DNA of 64,000 nt, taken from Spironucleus salmonicida. Lineage: Eukaryota > Fornicata > Diplomonadida > Hexamitidae. Below are positions 33,166-44,945 of the stretch, one piece after another. The position numbers and the translations under genes are program-made. Positions within the stretch are counted from its first letter, which is position 1. The number at the start of each line of letters is the position of its first letter. The stretch is from positions 1,454,001 to 1,518,000 of the forward strand of contig CM035321.1 of assembly GCA_000497125.2 (NCBI GenBank). Direction: 5' to 3'. Under the pieces are notes generated by a model. The model was not told the DNA's origin and ran no database searches. It worked only from the letters and a program-made list of their open reading frames with translations.

Positions 33166-34710
33166 TCACAGTCCCCGTTTCTTGGTTTAAAATTTTCCTT
33201 TTTATTATCTTTCTCTCCATTAGTCAGTTTTACCGTTTCTTCTTTAGGATACTTCATCCATTCTTTAAAGCCTGTTGGCATCTCTCATTTTTTAAGTTTT
33301 TCGTCTTCGAGCAGCATCAATTTCTGCATCCATTTCATCGATTTTAGAGTGTAGTAACTTCGATGTAAGTTCCTTCCTATCCATTAACTCGTCTTTTACA
33401 AATCTGCACTTCGTAGGTACCTATGTAGTGATCTCAACTTCTGGATTTTTTGCTTTAATTTTCTCTTCAAATAAGTTGGAATTATCAACATCATGTATTT
33501 TTACACCCTAGATGCTAATTTCACAAGCAATTTCTTCGTAAATTAACATTACTGCTTCATCAAGCTTAATGTCGTTGAAATTCACCTTTTAAACTATCTC
33601 ATCATCCCTAACTTACCACCCATTGCTATAGCAATAGCAGAAATAATGCCCATAACCCAAACTAACCCCAGAATGACAAATAACGGCTTTTAGCTAATGT
33701 GTGCTCTTCCCCTGTTTAGAACTCAAGCTACTGACAACCATTTAGGCTAAATTCTGACCCTGTCCACCTTCACTCATCGTCTTAATGCTCACTTCGTCAA
33801 TCCCATTAGTTAAGTTAATTTTTTCTGGAATTTCAATATTCTTATTGACTTTCTAGCCTAATTCGTTCCATCTCTGGAGTTGAATAATAAAGGAGCTGCT
33901 TGCTTGAATAATTTTTTAGTATTTAAAAATCGTAGCATCTTTCCCGCAAAATTCGCAGTTGTAGCCAGTTATTTCAACTGGTTTTAAAAATTCTTAAAAT
34001 GACCTTTTTAGTGTTTTACTAATTGGTAAAAGTTAACTTCTACTAATATAATGCTAATTTTTAGTTCCTTTACAACGTTGGCAAACAATTTTGCTCTCAA
34101 TAACGCAACCAAAAAGTTGCTCGATAGCAGTTGTTTAGTTGCTTTAGGGTTAATTTGCACTTTCTACTTCTTTAAAATGGAAGGCATCTATTACTCGCAG
34201 CAATAGTTCGGTTGCATCAGATTATTGGAGTGGTGACATATCAAATAGTTTTAAATTTGCATAGAAAAGTTGCGGTAAAATAACTTTTTATTTCGAATTT
34301 TGAAGAGTAGTTAATGAGGAAAGAAGTGGTGATTTTGTGGCAGTTTAGAAATAATCTGATGATATAAGAGACCGAAAACGGCGGAGCGAAAATAAAGCTT
34401 AGAGTACCGTGTTGGCATAGCAAGAAGCACCAGTATTTTGGAAACCGAATTGTGGATGTGCTTTATGAGTTGAAATAACATTTTTGAATGATGAAGGATC
34501 AATAATATAAAATGCGTGTTTAAGAGTAGACTCTGTTATTGTATGTTTTGGGATCTTATATAAACCTTCCTATTGAAAATTTGTTAAGTCGTCCCCGATA
34601 TAACGCTCAACGAATTTGAGAGTACGTAAAGGTTGGTTAGATTACAGACGTTGTAGTGGAACCAAAATGTTTTCCATTTGTGAAGTGGACGTTGGAATGA
34701 AAGAATACAT
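33166..34710 (-). CDS. ubiquitin-specific protease (USP family), 514 aa
   Basis: Cleaves ubiquitin from conjugates. The Cys box FQNTGASCYANTVLQALFSL places the nucleophile at about Cys97. The zinc-binding Cys pairs CQRC and CEFC lie in the fingers region. The His box is HSGVSLGYGHYFCYCY followed by WQVRDDEIVQKV, supplying the catalytic His and the third residue. The C-terminus is a basic coiled region. Spacing matches a compact USP with a roughly 85-residue N-terminal extension. TATTATTATATAAAT abuts the start codon (34711-34725). More than twenty TAR codons are read as Gln, one inside the Cys box (VLQAL). Confidence 0.92.
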
Positions 34711-34832
34711 TATTATTATATAAATATTTATTATAATAAGTCAATAGAGTGTTGATAAAATTAATGCTATTATATTTGATATTACTGGTATCTATATAAA
34801 TTGATTAAATTATGCTTAAGTAAAAGAATAAA

Positions 34833-34915
34833 TACTAACCGCGGGATTCGAACCCGCGAGGACTACTGTCCATTACGACCTGAACGTAACGCCTTAACCT
34901 CTCGGCCAGATTAGC
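34833..34915 (-). tRNA. tRNA-Leu(CAG)
   Basis: A class II tRNA on the minus strand. The acceptor GCTAATC pairs with GGTTAGT. The D arm has GGCCGAGAGGTTAAGGC. The anticodon stem TTACG/CGTAA has the loop TTCAGGT (anticodon CAG). There is a long variable arm, and the T arm CGGGTTCGAATCCCG. The variable arm and CAG anticodon identify Leu. It lies between the ubiquitin protease promoter region and a small gene. Confidence 0.93.
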
Positions 34916-34989
34916 TATAATTAAATATTAAATTATACACTATATATAAATACTTAGCTATAGGAATTATTAGAAACCTCACTAAAATA

Positions 34990-35133
34990 TCACAAATATT
35001 CAGTATCAAAGTCATTTACTATCTCTATCTTATTTGAAGTATCTCTTAATCCAATTTTCTTTTTACCTTATTAAGTGGGAGATGGGCAATACGATTGCCT
35101 TTCAGCAGTTTTTTCTTAGTTGAAATACTTCAT
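34990..35133 (-). CDS. small hypothetical protein, 47 aa
   Basis: ATG 35133 to TGA 34990. Lys/Gln-rich start (MKYFNQEKTAERQ), central SPTQQGKKKIGL, and acidic end (VNDFDTEYL). Composition stands out from the surrounding AT-rich spacer, which is the main support. No family. Confidence 0.45.
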
Positions 35134-35600
35134 TTTTGAAATAAATTTTTATAAAGACAATATATTTTTAATATATATACACTTCTGAAATACTACGATT
35201 ATTTGTATATTGTAATTATGTTAATAATAAATATATTAGATCTAGTAATGAAAAGCGAATATTATTTACATAAATAGAATAACTAAATTATTTATATCAG
35301 TTTTTATGAAAATTTATGATAAATCCATAGGAAGTTAGTTACACTGCTGAAAATTCTATAAATAAACATAATGTTGAAAAGTCTGACAACATATTTACCA
35401 TAAAATTGATCATATCCAAATATTAGATTTAAATAATTCAAGCAAAATAATGTGCTATATGTTAAAATTTAACTATCGTAATAATAGTAATTAACTTCTG
35501 ATATTTTTATCGTTATTTGTTTTCGTATTGTTTGATATTTTTTAATCAACTTTCCATAATATCATTAATACCTTTTAATAAAGTATACATTTACACAAAA
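35134..35600. other. AT-rich spacer
   Basis: About 470 bp with no gene seen. It includes the presumed promoter of the BPI-like gene. Confidence 0.5.
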
Positions 35601-36671
35601 ATGCTACTTTCTATACTTTAGACATACACAATTATCACAACAAAAGGTATTGATAATTTTATCAAAATCAATTAAGAACATGCTTTAAATCAACTAATTA
35701 ATACAAATATTATTCCAGATATTGAAATCCCACTTTTAGGCTTCAAAATACTTCTCAAGAATGTTAGACTAGTTAATGTCCAGGCAGGTGATATTTCTAC
35801 ATTTTTAGATCACAATAAGTAATAAATATCATTAAAAATGTCAAAAATAGCCATGGAGCTCACCTTTGAGTTTTAATTAACCTAATAATCTTTCCCATAT
35901 TCATCAGATATGGGAACAGGGTAAATTATCTTAGAAAAAGTTAGTGCATCAATTATTGGAGTATTTAACGAGTTATTTACTGTTTCTCCAGTTTCACTTA
36001 GCTTTATTATCGATGTATTGTCAGTAAAAACATAATCCTCTCTCGATTTTATTATAAATCCACTATTGAACATACTATAAAATCAGCTGAAAATTTTAAT
36101 AAATGGTTAGCTAAATCAAGTTGTAAGTGGTAATTTGCTCGAAATAATGAATAAAGTAATTGAAAATATTGATTACTTATCAGTTATTGGTGGCGTAGAA
36201 AGTTTTCACTAATGGTAATATTTGGAAATCCGTGACAGGCACATTTTCGTATAAGAAATATTAGAAATTAATGGAGTAAAAGTAGGAGGGCAACAATAAT
36301 ATCAATAATTTTTACTTAATAATGATATTTAATATGGATTTGGGATAGAAGTAATATAATAGAGTTTGATGAGTTAAAAGTATAAGATAAATGAACTATA
36401 AATTAGAAACACGGGAATCAGTGGTAGCTATAAAACTAATGACGTAGAATGCAGATTTTTGGGCAAAATTTAGATGAGTGTAGAAGATACATAGCATATG
36501 ACTTTTAAGCTAGTAATAAATGAAAGCTTTGGTGAAAATTGTATAAATGTCATACCATAGATTATCAATATTGTTTCTTTTCCCCAGGCTTTTAATGTCA
36601 ACTAAGACTTGTAATGCATATACTTATATGTGGACTAGTGCGTTCATTGTGGTGGTGATATTGGATAGTGA
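35601..36671 (+). CDS. BPI/LBP-like secreted lipid-binding protein, 356 aa
   Basis: ATG 35601 to TGA 36669. A short hydrophobic leader (MLLSILQTY) is followed by TTKGIDNFIKINQEHALNQL and IIPDIEIPLLGFKILLKNV, which parallels the start of the BPI/LBP/CETP N-terminal barrel (TxKGL-x-YA ... IPD-x-x-G). A central amphipathic part and a C-terminal barrel-like half follow. Two Cys near the end (QCVHCGGDIGQ) could form a disulphide. Giardia is known to encode BPI-like proteins, so the family is expected in diplomonads. It probably binds lipid or bacterial envelope material outside the cell. Confidence 0.7.
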
Positions 36672-36724
36672 GTTGTTCGGTATTTAATATAATATATTTA
36701 TATATTAAAAAATATTAAATGACC

Positions 36725-39553
36725 TCATCCTATAGCTCCATCAATTAAATTATTCATGAACCCTTAAGTATTAAATTTTTCTTATATAGGTTTAGTTTTC
36801 TTCTTCATTATCTGTGCAGATTTCTACAATGAACTCTATAGAGAAGGCCCAAACATTATAAATATGTTAATGAAATCATCAAATGTTAGTCCTTTTCCTT
36901 CAGAATAGTATATCTTTATTTTATTAAAATCTTCATTTATTTAATCTAATTTTATAACTTCGTTATCCAGCTGATCTTAATATGTGTTTATTAAACTTTT
37001 AAGATTCTAACCTATTTTTGAGCTATCAATATCGATTTTCTTCAGTCTTTACTGTAAAGATAAAAGATATGCAGATTATTCTTAATAATTAAACTATTTT
37101 AGTTTTAATAAAATGTCATTTATTTAACCTATTTCTTATTATTGTTGAACAGTTAGCATTTTAGTAATGATAGTGAGCAATGTATCTCCAGAATTAGTTT
37201 TTAAATCTATTAGTCGAACCAGTGTCTTTAACTTAAATCCTTATGCGTTACCTCTATTATTATTACAATTTAAAAGGTTTCCAACGGATAATATTTATTT
37301 AAGAAAATATAACCATGATTAATTATTTTATAACTCAGATAATAATTATTTAAATGTATAAGTAAAATCTTGTAAAATGATAAACTCTTCCCTAAAATTT
37401 ATAGAAAATAACCAATTTTCTACATTTTATCTGATATTTTTGATACCTGATATTGCAAAAATAAATTACTCCGATTTATTATATAATGTTATGTTGTTCG
37501 TGCTTTTCATTGACTCTAGAACTAATTATATTTCCTCTGGATAGGGTAGAGCTAATAATAATGTATCAATACCATGTTCAAGTGGATCGAAATATTATGC
37601 GTTAATAATATTTTCTTTTATTTAAAAAAACGTTGATTTTAATTTATTCAAAGCTATTTCAATTTATTATGTTCTTTTTGAATCCAAAATCGATATAAGT
37701 TGCTTTTTCTATTCTAAGCATTACTATGTCTATATTTTTTCTTCTATGGCAAAATAATTAGATAAATCTTCAATTTATTTATCTGTGAATCTTATATCTT
37801 CCTATCCAATACTTCTCCATAAACTTTCTTACTTTATATCCTAATCTTTTGTTTTTTCCCATTATAATGGTTTTGTTTTGCAAGTTGATTTATTAACAAA
37901 TAATTTTTAAAATTTCAATTTACAGGGTTAAGCTATACCACCAGGAGGTGGCGGAGGAAGCATACCACCAGGAGGTGGAGGAGGAAGCATACCACCAGGA
38001 GGTGGCGGAGGAAGCATACCACCAGGAGGTGGCGGAGTAAGCATACCACCAGGAGGTGGAGGAGGAAGCATACCACCAGGAGGTGGCGGAGGAAGCATAC
38101 CACCAGGAGGTGGAGGAGGAAGCATACCACCAGGAGGTGGCGGAGGAAGCATACCACCAGGAGGTGGAGGAGGAAGCATACCACCAGGAGGTGGAGGAGG
38201 AAGCATACCACCAGGAGGTGGAGGAGGAAGCATACCACCAGGAGATATTAATACACCTTTCTATTCTAATTATGCTTTAAATTATTGTATTTCTCTTATT
38301 AAATCTCGATTTTATTTTTCGATCCCTGCAATGATAAAATCTTTTTCTCTAATAACTACATCAATTTTTGTAATAGCTGTCATTTCATCTTCAGTAGCCA
38401 ACCTAACACTGTTAAAGTCAACATCACCAACCCGTTCCACTAATTCATCTATTCCTGTATACTTAGATTTCGCTGTAATATAGCCCCATTAATCCTATGC
38501 TGATTTGAGGCATATTTTCCTAAACGCATTTCGTATAAAATCAGACTGTGAATCTGCAGAAATTGATGCCTTTATAGCCAATTACTCAGTGGAAATATTA
38601 TCATAATCCTCAATCTCAGGATAAAAATTGAAATTAATGAGAATTTTGATGCATTTTACAGCCTTCGCAAAAACTATGTCGCCTTTCAGATCATCGTCAG
38701 CTAGTGTTTTTTAGCTCTCGAACAGCCACTAAATGTCGAATTCCTAATCTTCTTTCAGGTAACACCCAAACTAGTTATACCTTATCCTAGAGTTCAAAAT
38801 CGCAACAACTGCAGCTTTCAGCTTCTCCTAGATCTCAGTAAACCCCCCTTGCACCAGCTCGCCCTGGACCTTGGGGTCTGCCGTGATTATCCGCTAAATA
38901 ATCAACAGACTGTTCAGAATGTCGTCAATGTTGTGATTTTCTGCTCCATACTGCAAGCTCACCACCAGTGCCTGGAAGCGCCCGTAGCTGAAGTAGATCT
39001 GCCGTAGGCTCCCTGAAATGGCCCCTGCACTGCTTCCGCTACCGAAAATGCAGCATGCGGTCAGGATCAGCAGTGAGTTCTACCGTATACCATCCATAGT
39101 GCTGCCGAGCAGGCTCGCGAGCTGCCGTAGAAGGCCGAAATTGCCGCAAATGAACCGGACCCCGGACTCGCAGTCAGCCAGGCCATGCAGAGCCTCCAGG
39201 GTGAGCAGTAGCGCTTCGAAATCTGCAGCGTTTTGCGCCAGAAATACGAAGTCTGCGAGCGCGTCTAGGCCGTTCTCAGTGATGAAGCGCTGTCGGAATC
39301 CCGGTGCGCGGCAGGATAACGCAAGCTATGCGAGAACATGTGTGGCAGGAAAATTATTTACCCGTGCCCGCTTCAGGGCGCGGATTGCCTGGGGTGCGTC
39401 CAGATTCGAGGCATCGCCTGCGTGCTGTTCTATAAAGCGGACCTGCTGACTAGGTGATTGATACTTCGCCTTGATCTTATTCTGGGCATCCGGTGCTAGC
39501 TGTAAGTTGTCGAGTGTACGTTGGAAGAAAAATGAGATATCATTATCATTCAT
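36725..39553 (-). CDS. diaphanous-related-type formin (GBD/FH3-FH1-FH2), 942 aa
   Basis: Nucleates and elongates unbranched actin filaments. Residues about 1-400 form an armadillo-like GBD/FH3 region (LAQLALSCRAPGFRQRF ... LLTLEALHGLADCESG). A coiled stretch (IIAGIEKQNRDLIREIQQF) precedes an FH1 domain (about 436-540) made of eleven tandem PPPPPGGML units, followed by FH2. The FH2 core is seen in SWLYFLKQILSVGNLLNCN then NNRGNAQGFKLKTLVRLID, matching the GN-x-LN ... RG-x-A-x-GFKL signature. The 5' half is GC-rich and the FH2 half AT-rich and TAR-rich, an unusual shift inside one gene. No DAD motif is obvious at the C-terminus. Confidence 0.9.
37935..38245. repeat. 27-bp minisatellite coding the formin FH1 domain
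   Basis: Eleven full copies plus a partial copy of a 27-bp unit (CCACCAGGAGGTGGNGGAGG followed by AAGCATA), in phase with the codons. Each encodes PPPPPGGML on the minus strand, apart from one Leu-to-Thr change. Copies differ almost only at one GGA/GGC position. Both other strands/frames are also open, which explains spurious ORFs here. Unit number sets the count of profilin/SH3 binding tracts. Confidence 0.95.
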
Positions 39554-39625
39554 GGAGAGGTTGGAAATCGGATAATAATGAAAATTTGGGAAAGCTTGAA
39601 AATGGGTTAAATGAGAGCAAAATAA

Positions 39626-39847
39626 TCATTTTCTAGCCGCCTGCCTTACTTCGGGAGAATACATGATTAAGTCATCGATAAGGTCCACGTGGGTGATCAG
39701 CATTCTTCTACAACAGTATCTTGGGCAATTTAGTTCATCCAGAACCTCCTTGGGATCTCTACCATTTTATTCGGTTTCTCTGATGTAGGTGTCATATAAA
39801 TGACCAACAACCTTACCACATGTGAAACAGCGAACTGGGATGATCAT
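39626..39847 (-). CDS. RPB10: RNA polymerases I, II and III shared subunit Rpb10 (RPABC5), 73 aa
   Basis: [19 protein letters not shown] at the N-terminus and [16 protein letters not shown] later are diagnostic. CxxC and CC form the atypical zinc site that anchors the Rpb3/Rpb11 platform. Length 73 is close to yeast (70). One TAA codon (Gln30). GC-balanced codon use. It lies 72 bp upstream of the formin gene on the same strand. Confidence 0.97.
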
Positions 39848-39975
39848 TTGGAAAGGTAAATGAAATGAAAATTATATATGATATATATTCATATATTAAT
39901 GGGTAACTAAAAAGTAAATCGTAATTTATTTTATATATTAAATAAATAATAATTTATTCATTCCGCCTCTTTTAA

Positions 39976-40722
39976 ATGCAAACATTGAATAACAAACTCA
40001 ACGCACTCGTTAAAAGCTAACATAAGCTTTAAAAAGATAGAGCTTTTGTGCAGTAAGAAATCAGTTAAAATATTCAAACATCTTTAACCACATCTGAGTT
40101 ATTATCATAGCATATACCAGTATGTGCTGAAACTTGTCCAATCGCAACACGTACTGAACAGACTTACAGCGAAATATAACTTTTAGAGTCTTAATTAGAA
40201 CATGTTTAGTCAGAACTCGCAAAAACCCAGACAAAAGTTACTGTACACAACCCAGTAGAAACTGAAAAATCAAAATTAGTTATTGAAAATGAAGAGGATC
40301 TTCTTGAACAGCTGATGCTTAAATATGAACCTGAAGCTTACACTGCATTTATCAGAAAGCTAAATTTCTCAAAAACATCTACCTTCCAAAACAGTGTTTT
40401 GAGCGAAATGTCGATCATGCAATAAGACCCCTACAAGTCCTGTGCCGATTATGTGGAGCATCACAACAACTCACAGTTTAGTACAATGACAATGACAGCT
40501 GAAGAGGCTAAATTCATGGATGTTGCAGATTACAATTTCAAGCTGAAGAAGCAGCTGGCTGTTGCAAAATGCAACTTTAGAGAGAAGAGGGATGCTATTT
40601 AGGAGATAGAGGGTAAGGTTCACTATTTAATTCAGGAGCAAGAGAAGTACTGCAGCATTGCAGGAATCGTAAGGGAGAAGCTTGAGATTGTAAAGCACGA
40701 GGTTGAGGAGATTGAATTTTGA
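39976..40722 (+). CDS. coiled-coil protein, 248 aa
   Basis: ATG 39976 to TGA 40720. The Gln/Ser/Thr-rich N-terminal 100 residues contain several TAR codons. A central structured piece (EDLLEQLMLKYEPEAY, then SKTSTFQNSVLSEMS) is followed by a C-terminal coiled coil (FREKRDAIQEIEGKVHYLI ... LEIVKHEVEEIEF). The C-terminal half is markedly GC-richer than the N-terminal half. It resembles cytoskeletal or kinetochore coiled-coil proteins in layout only; no family is named. Confidence 0.75.
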
Positions 40723-40781
40723 CGTGATATTATTTATATTTTTTGATTGTAATTAAATAAGATAGATAGTTATACATATTC

Positions 40782-41627
40782 TCAGTTCATCCTTAAATGA
40801 GGTACAATTCTTTCAGCTATGAACTTCTGGTTAGTTGTGTAATCTCCGTGGTGTAAATTCGTTTCTTCAAATATGACTCTTTTTTATTCTACCATTGATC
40901 TTAGACCAAAAGTATCAGTTTTATACTCTTCGCGATCCTGGTAAAGCTAAATATCCGAATCTGATCCTTCTTTCCATACTCCAAAAAAGGCACTCTACCA
41001 CGGAGAAATGACTTCATCAATAGGTCCACCAAATAATACAATTTTATCGACATACATAAAGTTAATTTTTCGTTAAATATTGTAATCTCTTATGTTGTGA
41101 ATAAAAGGCAAAGACGCTGCTTTTTTAGCATATGCTTTTAATTTATATGGATTTCTCCAGTATTATGCAGGAGATAAGCGAGACTAAACAAATCCTTTAT
41201 ACTAAAAGTAAAATAATAACTTCTAAACGAAAGTAGGTAAATAATTACCATGGCATTTAGATTTTACACCACAGAAGAACCCACGTTATGGTCCGGATAA
41301 AGAAATAAATCTTACCATAGGTGCTGCCTTATGGTTATATTCTTCTAGCATTGCTCTAATTAAATAACCTCCTTAACTATGTCCAACACCAATGTATCCA
41401 TTTTAAGTAATTGGATGTTCGCTTATACACTCTGATAAAAGTCTTATTTAGTGTGATATTTCCATAAAAATAGAATCCCATCTGCCATTTCCAACCTCAC
41501 AATTAATTACAATAACATTTTCAATTTCAGACTGTATAGTATCTCTTATAATTTCCATATAATGTGCAGATGAATCAAACCCATGCATAATTACAATAGG
41601 ATATTATGCTATCAGGACGACTAACAT
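40782..41627 (-). CDS. palmitoyl-protein thioesterase (PPT1-like), 281 aa
   Basis: Lysosomal-type alpha/beta hydrolase that removes palmitate from cysteine. A short signal-like start MLVVLIAQ is followed by YPIVIMHGFDSSAHYM (oxyanion strand), GYIGVGHSQGGYLIRAM (nucleophile elbow with the catalytic Ser), FISLSGPQRGFFCGV, and near the end ETNLHHGDYT (catalytic His) with the Asp likely in VLFGGPIDEVISPW. Order and length match PPT1. GHSQGG contains a TAA-coded Gln. Promoter region AT-rich. Confidence 0.85.
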
Positions 41628-42780
41628 TGTATAAACTGTAGGAATTTGATAAGGTTAATTATTTATATAAAGTTTTATAGTTGGAATTTATAAAATCCCT
41701 CTTAAACTTAAAAAGAAATATAAATAAATATTTGTATACTAAGTTGTTATTATGTTTTACTATGTTTCAAGTTGAAAATTTAATAATTAAGTATGCATAA
41801 GTTAATAATTAAGAAACATTTCAACCTTATAATTAATTTCCCCAAAGAGTATTACAACATAATTATAATAAAAATATATTAAGTTTTGTTAAGAAATAAA
41901 AATAATTTTGACATGATTCATTATAGTTATAGAATTTAATACTGACGATAATTTTTAATTTTAATTTTTAGAGAATTTATGTTTCAAAAATAAAACCACA
42001 ACTAATTATTGATTAATATGAAACCTGTTCAATAATATCAAAATTCTATTTCAGTGTATTGCAGATAATAATTATTGGATTTAAATTAACATTAAATATG
42101 TAAATAATTTTTTTAAATAATAATTAGTTATTTATATATTCAAAGTATGGGTTTGTAATATATTTATTATTGAACGATTATATACATTTATATTTCATAT
42201 ACTGTAATTTTATCATAGAAGTCATATAATTATATAATATTTTAACTATAAATTATTATTAATTTTGATGGCAAAATTTTTATCAGGATAATATAATAAT
42301 TTCATCTTAGTTACTATCTTTTACTTAATTTACATTAAAATTATACCAATTATATTGTATCAGGATATTTAAAATATCCCTCTGAAAATAAGGAGTACTT
42401 TATATTCTCATTAATAATTTAGGAATATGAGAATATTATAAAAGTCTTATAATAGATTGCAAATAATACAGTTATAAAACGAAAGAATAATTACTGATGT
42501 GTAGAAAACAAGAATTTAATGATAACTTTCAGTACAATTAATATAACCAAATATTAAATGATAATAAGCATCCATTATAATAAGATTACACTATAGAATG
42601 TTTATATTGATTGAGGATAAATACCAGATAGAAAATTTAAAAATTTAATACTATTTTTGCATATTTTAACAATAAGTATCAAGTAATATATTAAAATACT
42701 ATTTATTTTTAATAGTAATATTGTTATTATTATTTAACGAATATTTACTAATTATGATATATTAATTGTATTTAGCAGAA
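41628..42780. other. longest AT-rich spacer in the window
   Basis: About 1150 bp with almost no G or C and no supportable gene, RNA or repeat on either strand. It separates divergent genes (thioesterase and kinase), so both promoters lie here. Small ORFs occur but look like chance. Confidence 0.55.
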
Positions 42781-43842
42781 ATGTTATTTTAATTAACATT
42801 TGCTCCAGGGATCTAGTCTACACAGGAAACATAATTCGAAGTTAATTTTGACGAAACTATATAGCAGTATATTGATGATGATCTACATGACTTTACTTTT
42901 TCAGTTTAAACTGGTTAGCGTAAATTTTTTTAGATTGATATTTCAGCTATGATTTGTTCATTATTTTCTGAAAAATCAATATATTCATTATATTACACCA
43001 CATTGCTTGTTTCAAATCCATTAACTTCTTATGATTCACACCTTATTAAATCTTGTATGTTTTATCCAAAGATATTAAACTCACCATCTTTTTGCGTAGA
43101 AAGTAGTACTATATTATAAGGATCTTGTATTTTTAATGAGAAATAACCTGTAGTATAAAGTTTTCAATAACTTTTGGAAGAACAAGGGTTAATTGTAAGT
43201 TCGAAACTAGGGTATGGTGGTTTTGGAGAAGTGTACGAGGTAATAAAAGACAACTAAATATTTGCTTGTAAGGTTTCTCTTCATACATAGGCACTTTAAA
43301 AAGAGTTTGATATATCACAATTAATTGGATCTTGTTAAGTAAATGAGTTCTAAAAAAGCACAACATTTGCATGCTATCTTATGGAAAAATTGTATTAAGC
43401 TAATGTTTCAAACCACTATGATTTTCTATTAAAATTAGCATATAGTATTCAAAATATTCATGATCTGAATATAATTCATTCAGATATAAAATTGGCAAAT
43501 ATAATGTAGACTGCTGATAAAAATATAGTGTTAATTGATTTTGGAACAGCATGTCGAATTGGAATAGATATACCAGAATGGAATTGTACAAAAACTCATA
43601 TGGCTCCTGAAGTTAGGAGCCATACTTATTTTGGAAAAGAAAGTGATATTTGGGGATTTGGATGTGTCTGTTTAGAGGTGTTAGTTCCAGATGACCTGAA
43701 AATTGGTATTGAACTACGAAATAATTACAAATTAGGTATATATGTATCGCTTTTAGATAAAATTTTTGTGGATTTCAGGGAGAGAATTACTATAAAAGAA
43801 GTTATCGAGCATATGATTACGATATATGATTTAGTGAAATGA
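42781..43842 (+). CDS. eukaryotic-type protein kinase, non-RD, 353 aa
   Basis: ATG 42781 to TGA 43840. The N-terminal 140 residues are Gln/Ser-rich and unassigned. The kinase domain has the glycine loop LGYGGFGEVYEV (about 142-153), the lysine in IFACKVS (about 162), the catalytic loop HSDIKLANIM (about 231-240), LIDFGTA (about 251-257) and MAPEV, then SDIWGFGCVCLEVL. The catalytic loop has Ser instead of Arg before Asp, so activation-loop control is likely of the non-RD kind. The C-lobe is short. The family below the kinase superfamily is unclear. Confidence 0.85.
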
Positions 43843-44061
43843 TTTTTACAGTTTTATTATAACCGATATTAAATTTTCCTTCATGTTACATACGTTAGAA
43901 GTAGCAATAATTAAAAAATATTTGTACAAACACAATATTTAAGGTAAAAATAAGAAAGTTAAAACAATCTATCATAGGTAGTATAATTTAGCTACTAATT
44001 CTTCAAAGTATCTCTCTTCATACACCAATGAAGCAAATTTTACACTTAAAACCTAGAAAAT

Positions 44062-44856
44062 TCATAAAAATACTCCAATACACCTTTTTATGATTTCAAA
44101 AAGTTCAAATAACTCCCCTTCTTATTCTTATACAATAAAAGCGCCTAAACTCTCTTCTTATTATTCTGTTAAATTACTCCATTTTTAATTTTAAAATTCA
44201 CCAAAAATACTCTCTAATTCACCATCTAGCTGATCCTAAAGAACACCGAATCGCTCCATAAGTTAATCTTCAACGACCTTTGCAAGGCGGTCTGCTGCGA
44301 GCCGCTTCTGGTTCTAACTAGCAACCTACTTCTTAGTCAAGAATGCCACTTTTTCGGCTTTCTACTTAGTAGAAAGCTCGCCAAGTAGCTGCTTATTCTG
44401 AGTGATAATGAGGTTTAACTGAACCTTAAATTTGGCTAACTCTCCTGCCAGAAATTCTTTTTCTGAATTAAAAGATTATTCCTCGGTATCTACTTGCTTC
44501 TCCCTGATCTTAATAGGTGTAATGGAAAGTGAAATTTTAGCTTGAACTTCAGAAATTTATTACTCCTTTTAATCGGTAAAATAAGCGTTAAGATTATGTG
44601 TAATCTTTGTCTTAAGGTCCGAAACAAAAACACGGTTTCGCAAATAATTATGGGGAATTTTATAGTTTAAATCAGTTAGATTCGTGTAATCCAGGATTTT
44701 TCTAGTGAGTGTCCGCATTTTAAGCTAGTTTTGCTTGTATTAATCTAGAAGAGTAATTATTTATAAGTCTGCCCATGTTTACTTTTATTCTAGGACTTTA
44801 GACACAATAGTGTCTTTATTTTGGGTGGTATATTGACGCGGTCGACTTGCGCGCAT
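44062..44856 (-). CDS. coiled-coil protein, 264 aa
   Basis: ATG 44856 to TGA 44062; the preceding codon in frame is TGA, fixing the start. The N-terminus is basic (MRASRPRQYTTQNKD), followed by a globular helical part (TWADLQIITLLDQYKQNQLK, then KILDYTNLTDLNYKIPHNYL) and a coiled coil from about residue 105 (FLAGELAKFKVQLNLIITQ, QKRLAADRLAKVVED). The acidic end has QQEESLGAFIVQEQEGE. The head-plus-coil design resembles kinetochore or basal-body proteins, but no signature is decisive. Confidence 0.75.
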
Positions 44857-44945
44857 TCAAAAATAATACAGTATAAATTGATAACAAATAATAATGGGAG
44901 GTATTAGTAATTTGAAGACATTAAGCAAATATTATATTAGAATGG

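Noticed and set aside
37928-38280. Several overlapping repeat ORFs (VCFLLHLLV, EEEAYHQEV types)
   Set aside because: Other frames of the in-phase 27-bp FH1 minisatellite; only the Pro-rich frame continues into FH3 and FH2.
39018-39449. Arg/Ser-rich plus ORF of 143 codons
   Set aside because: Antisense of the GC-rich FH3 part of the formin; low-complexity translation.
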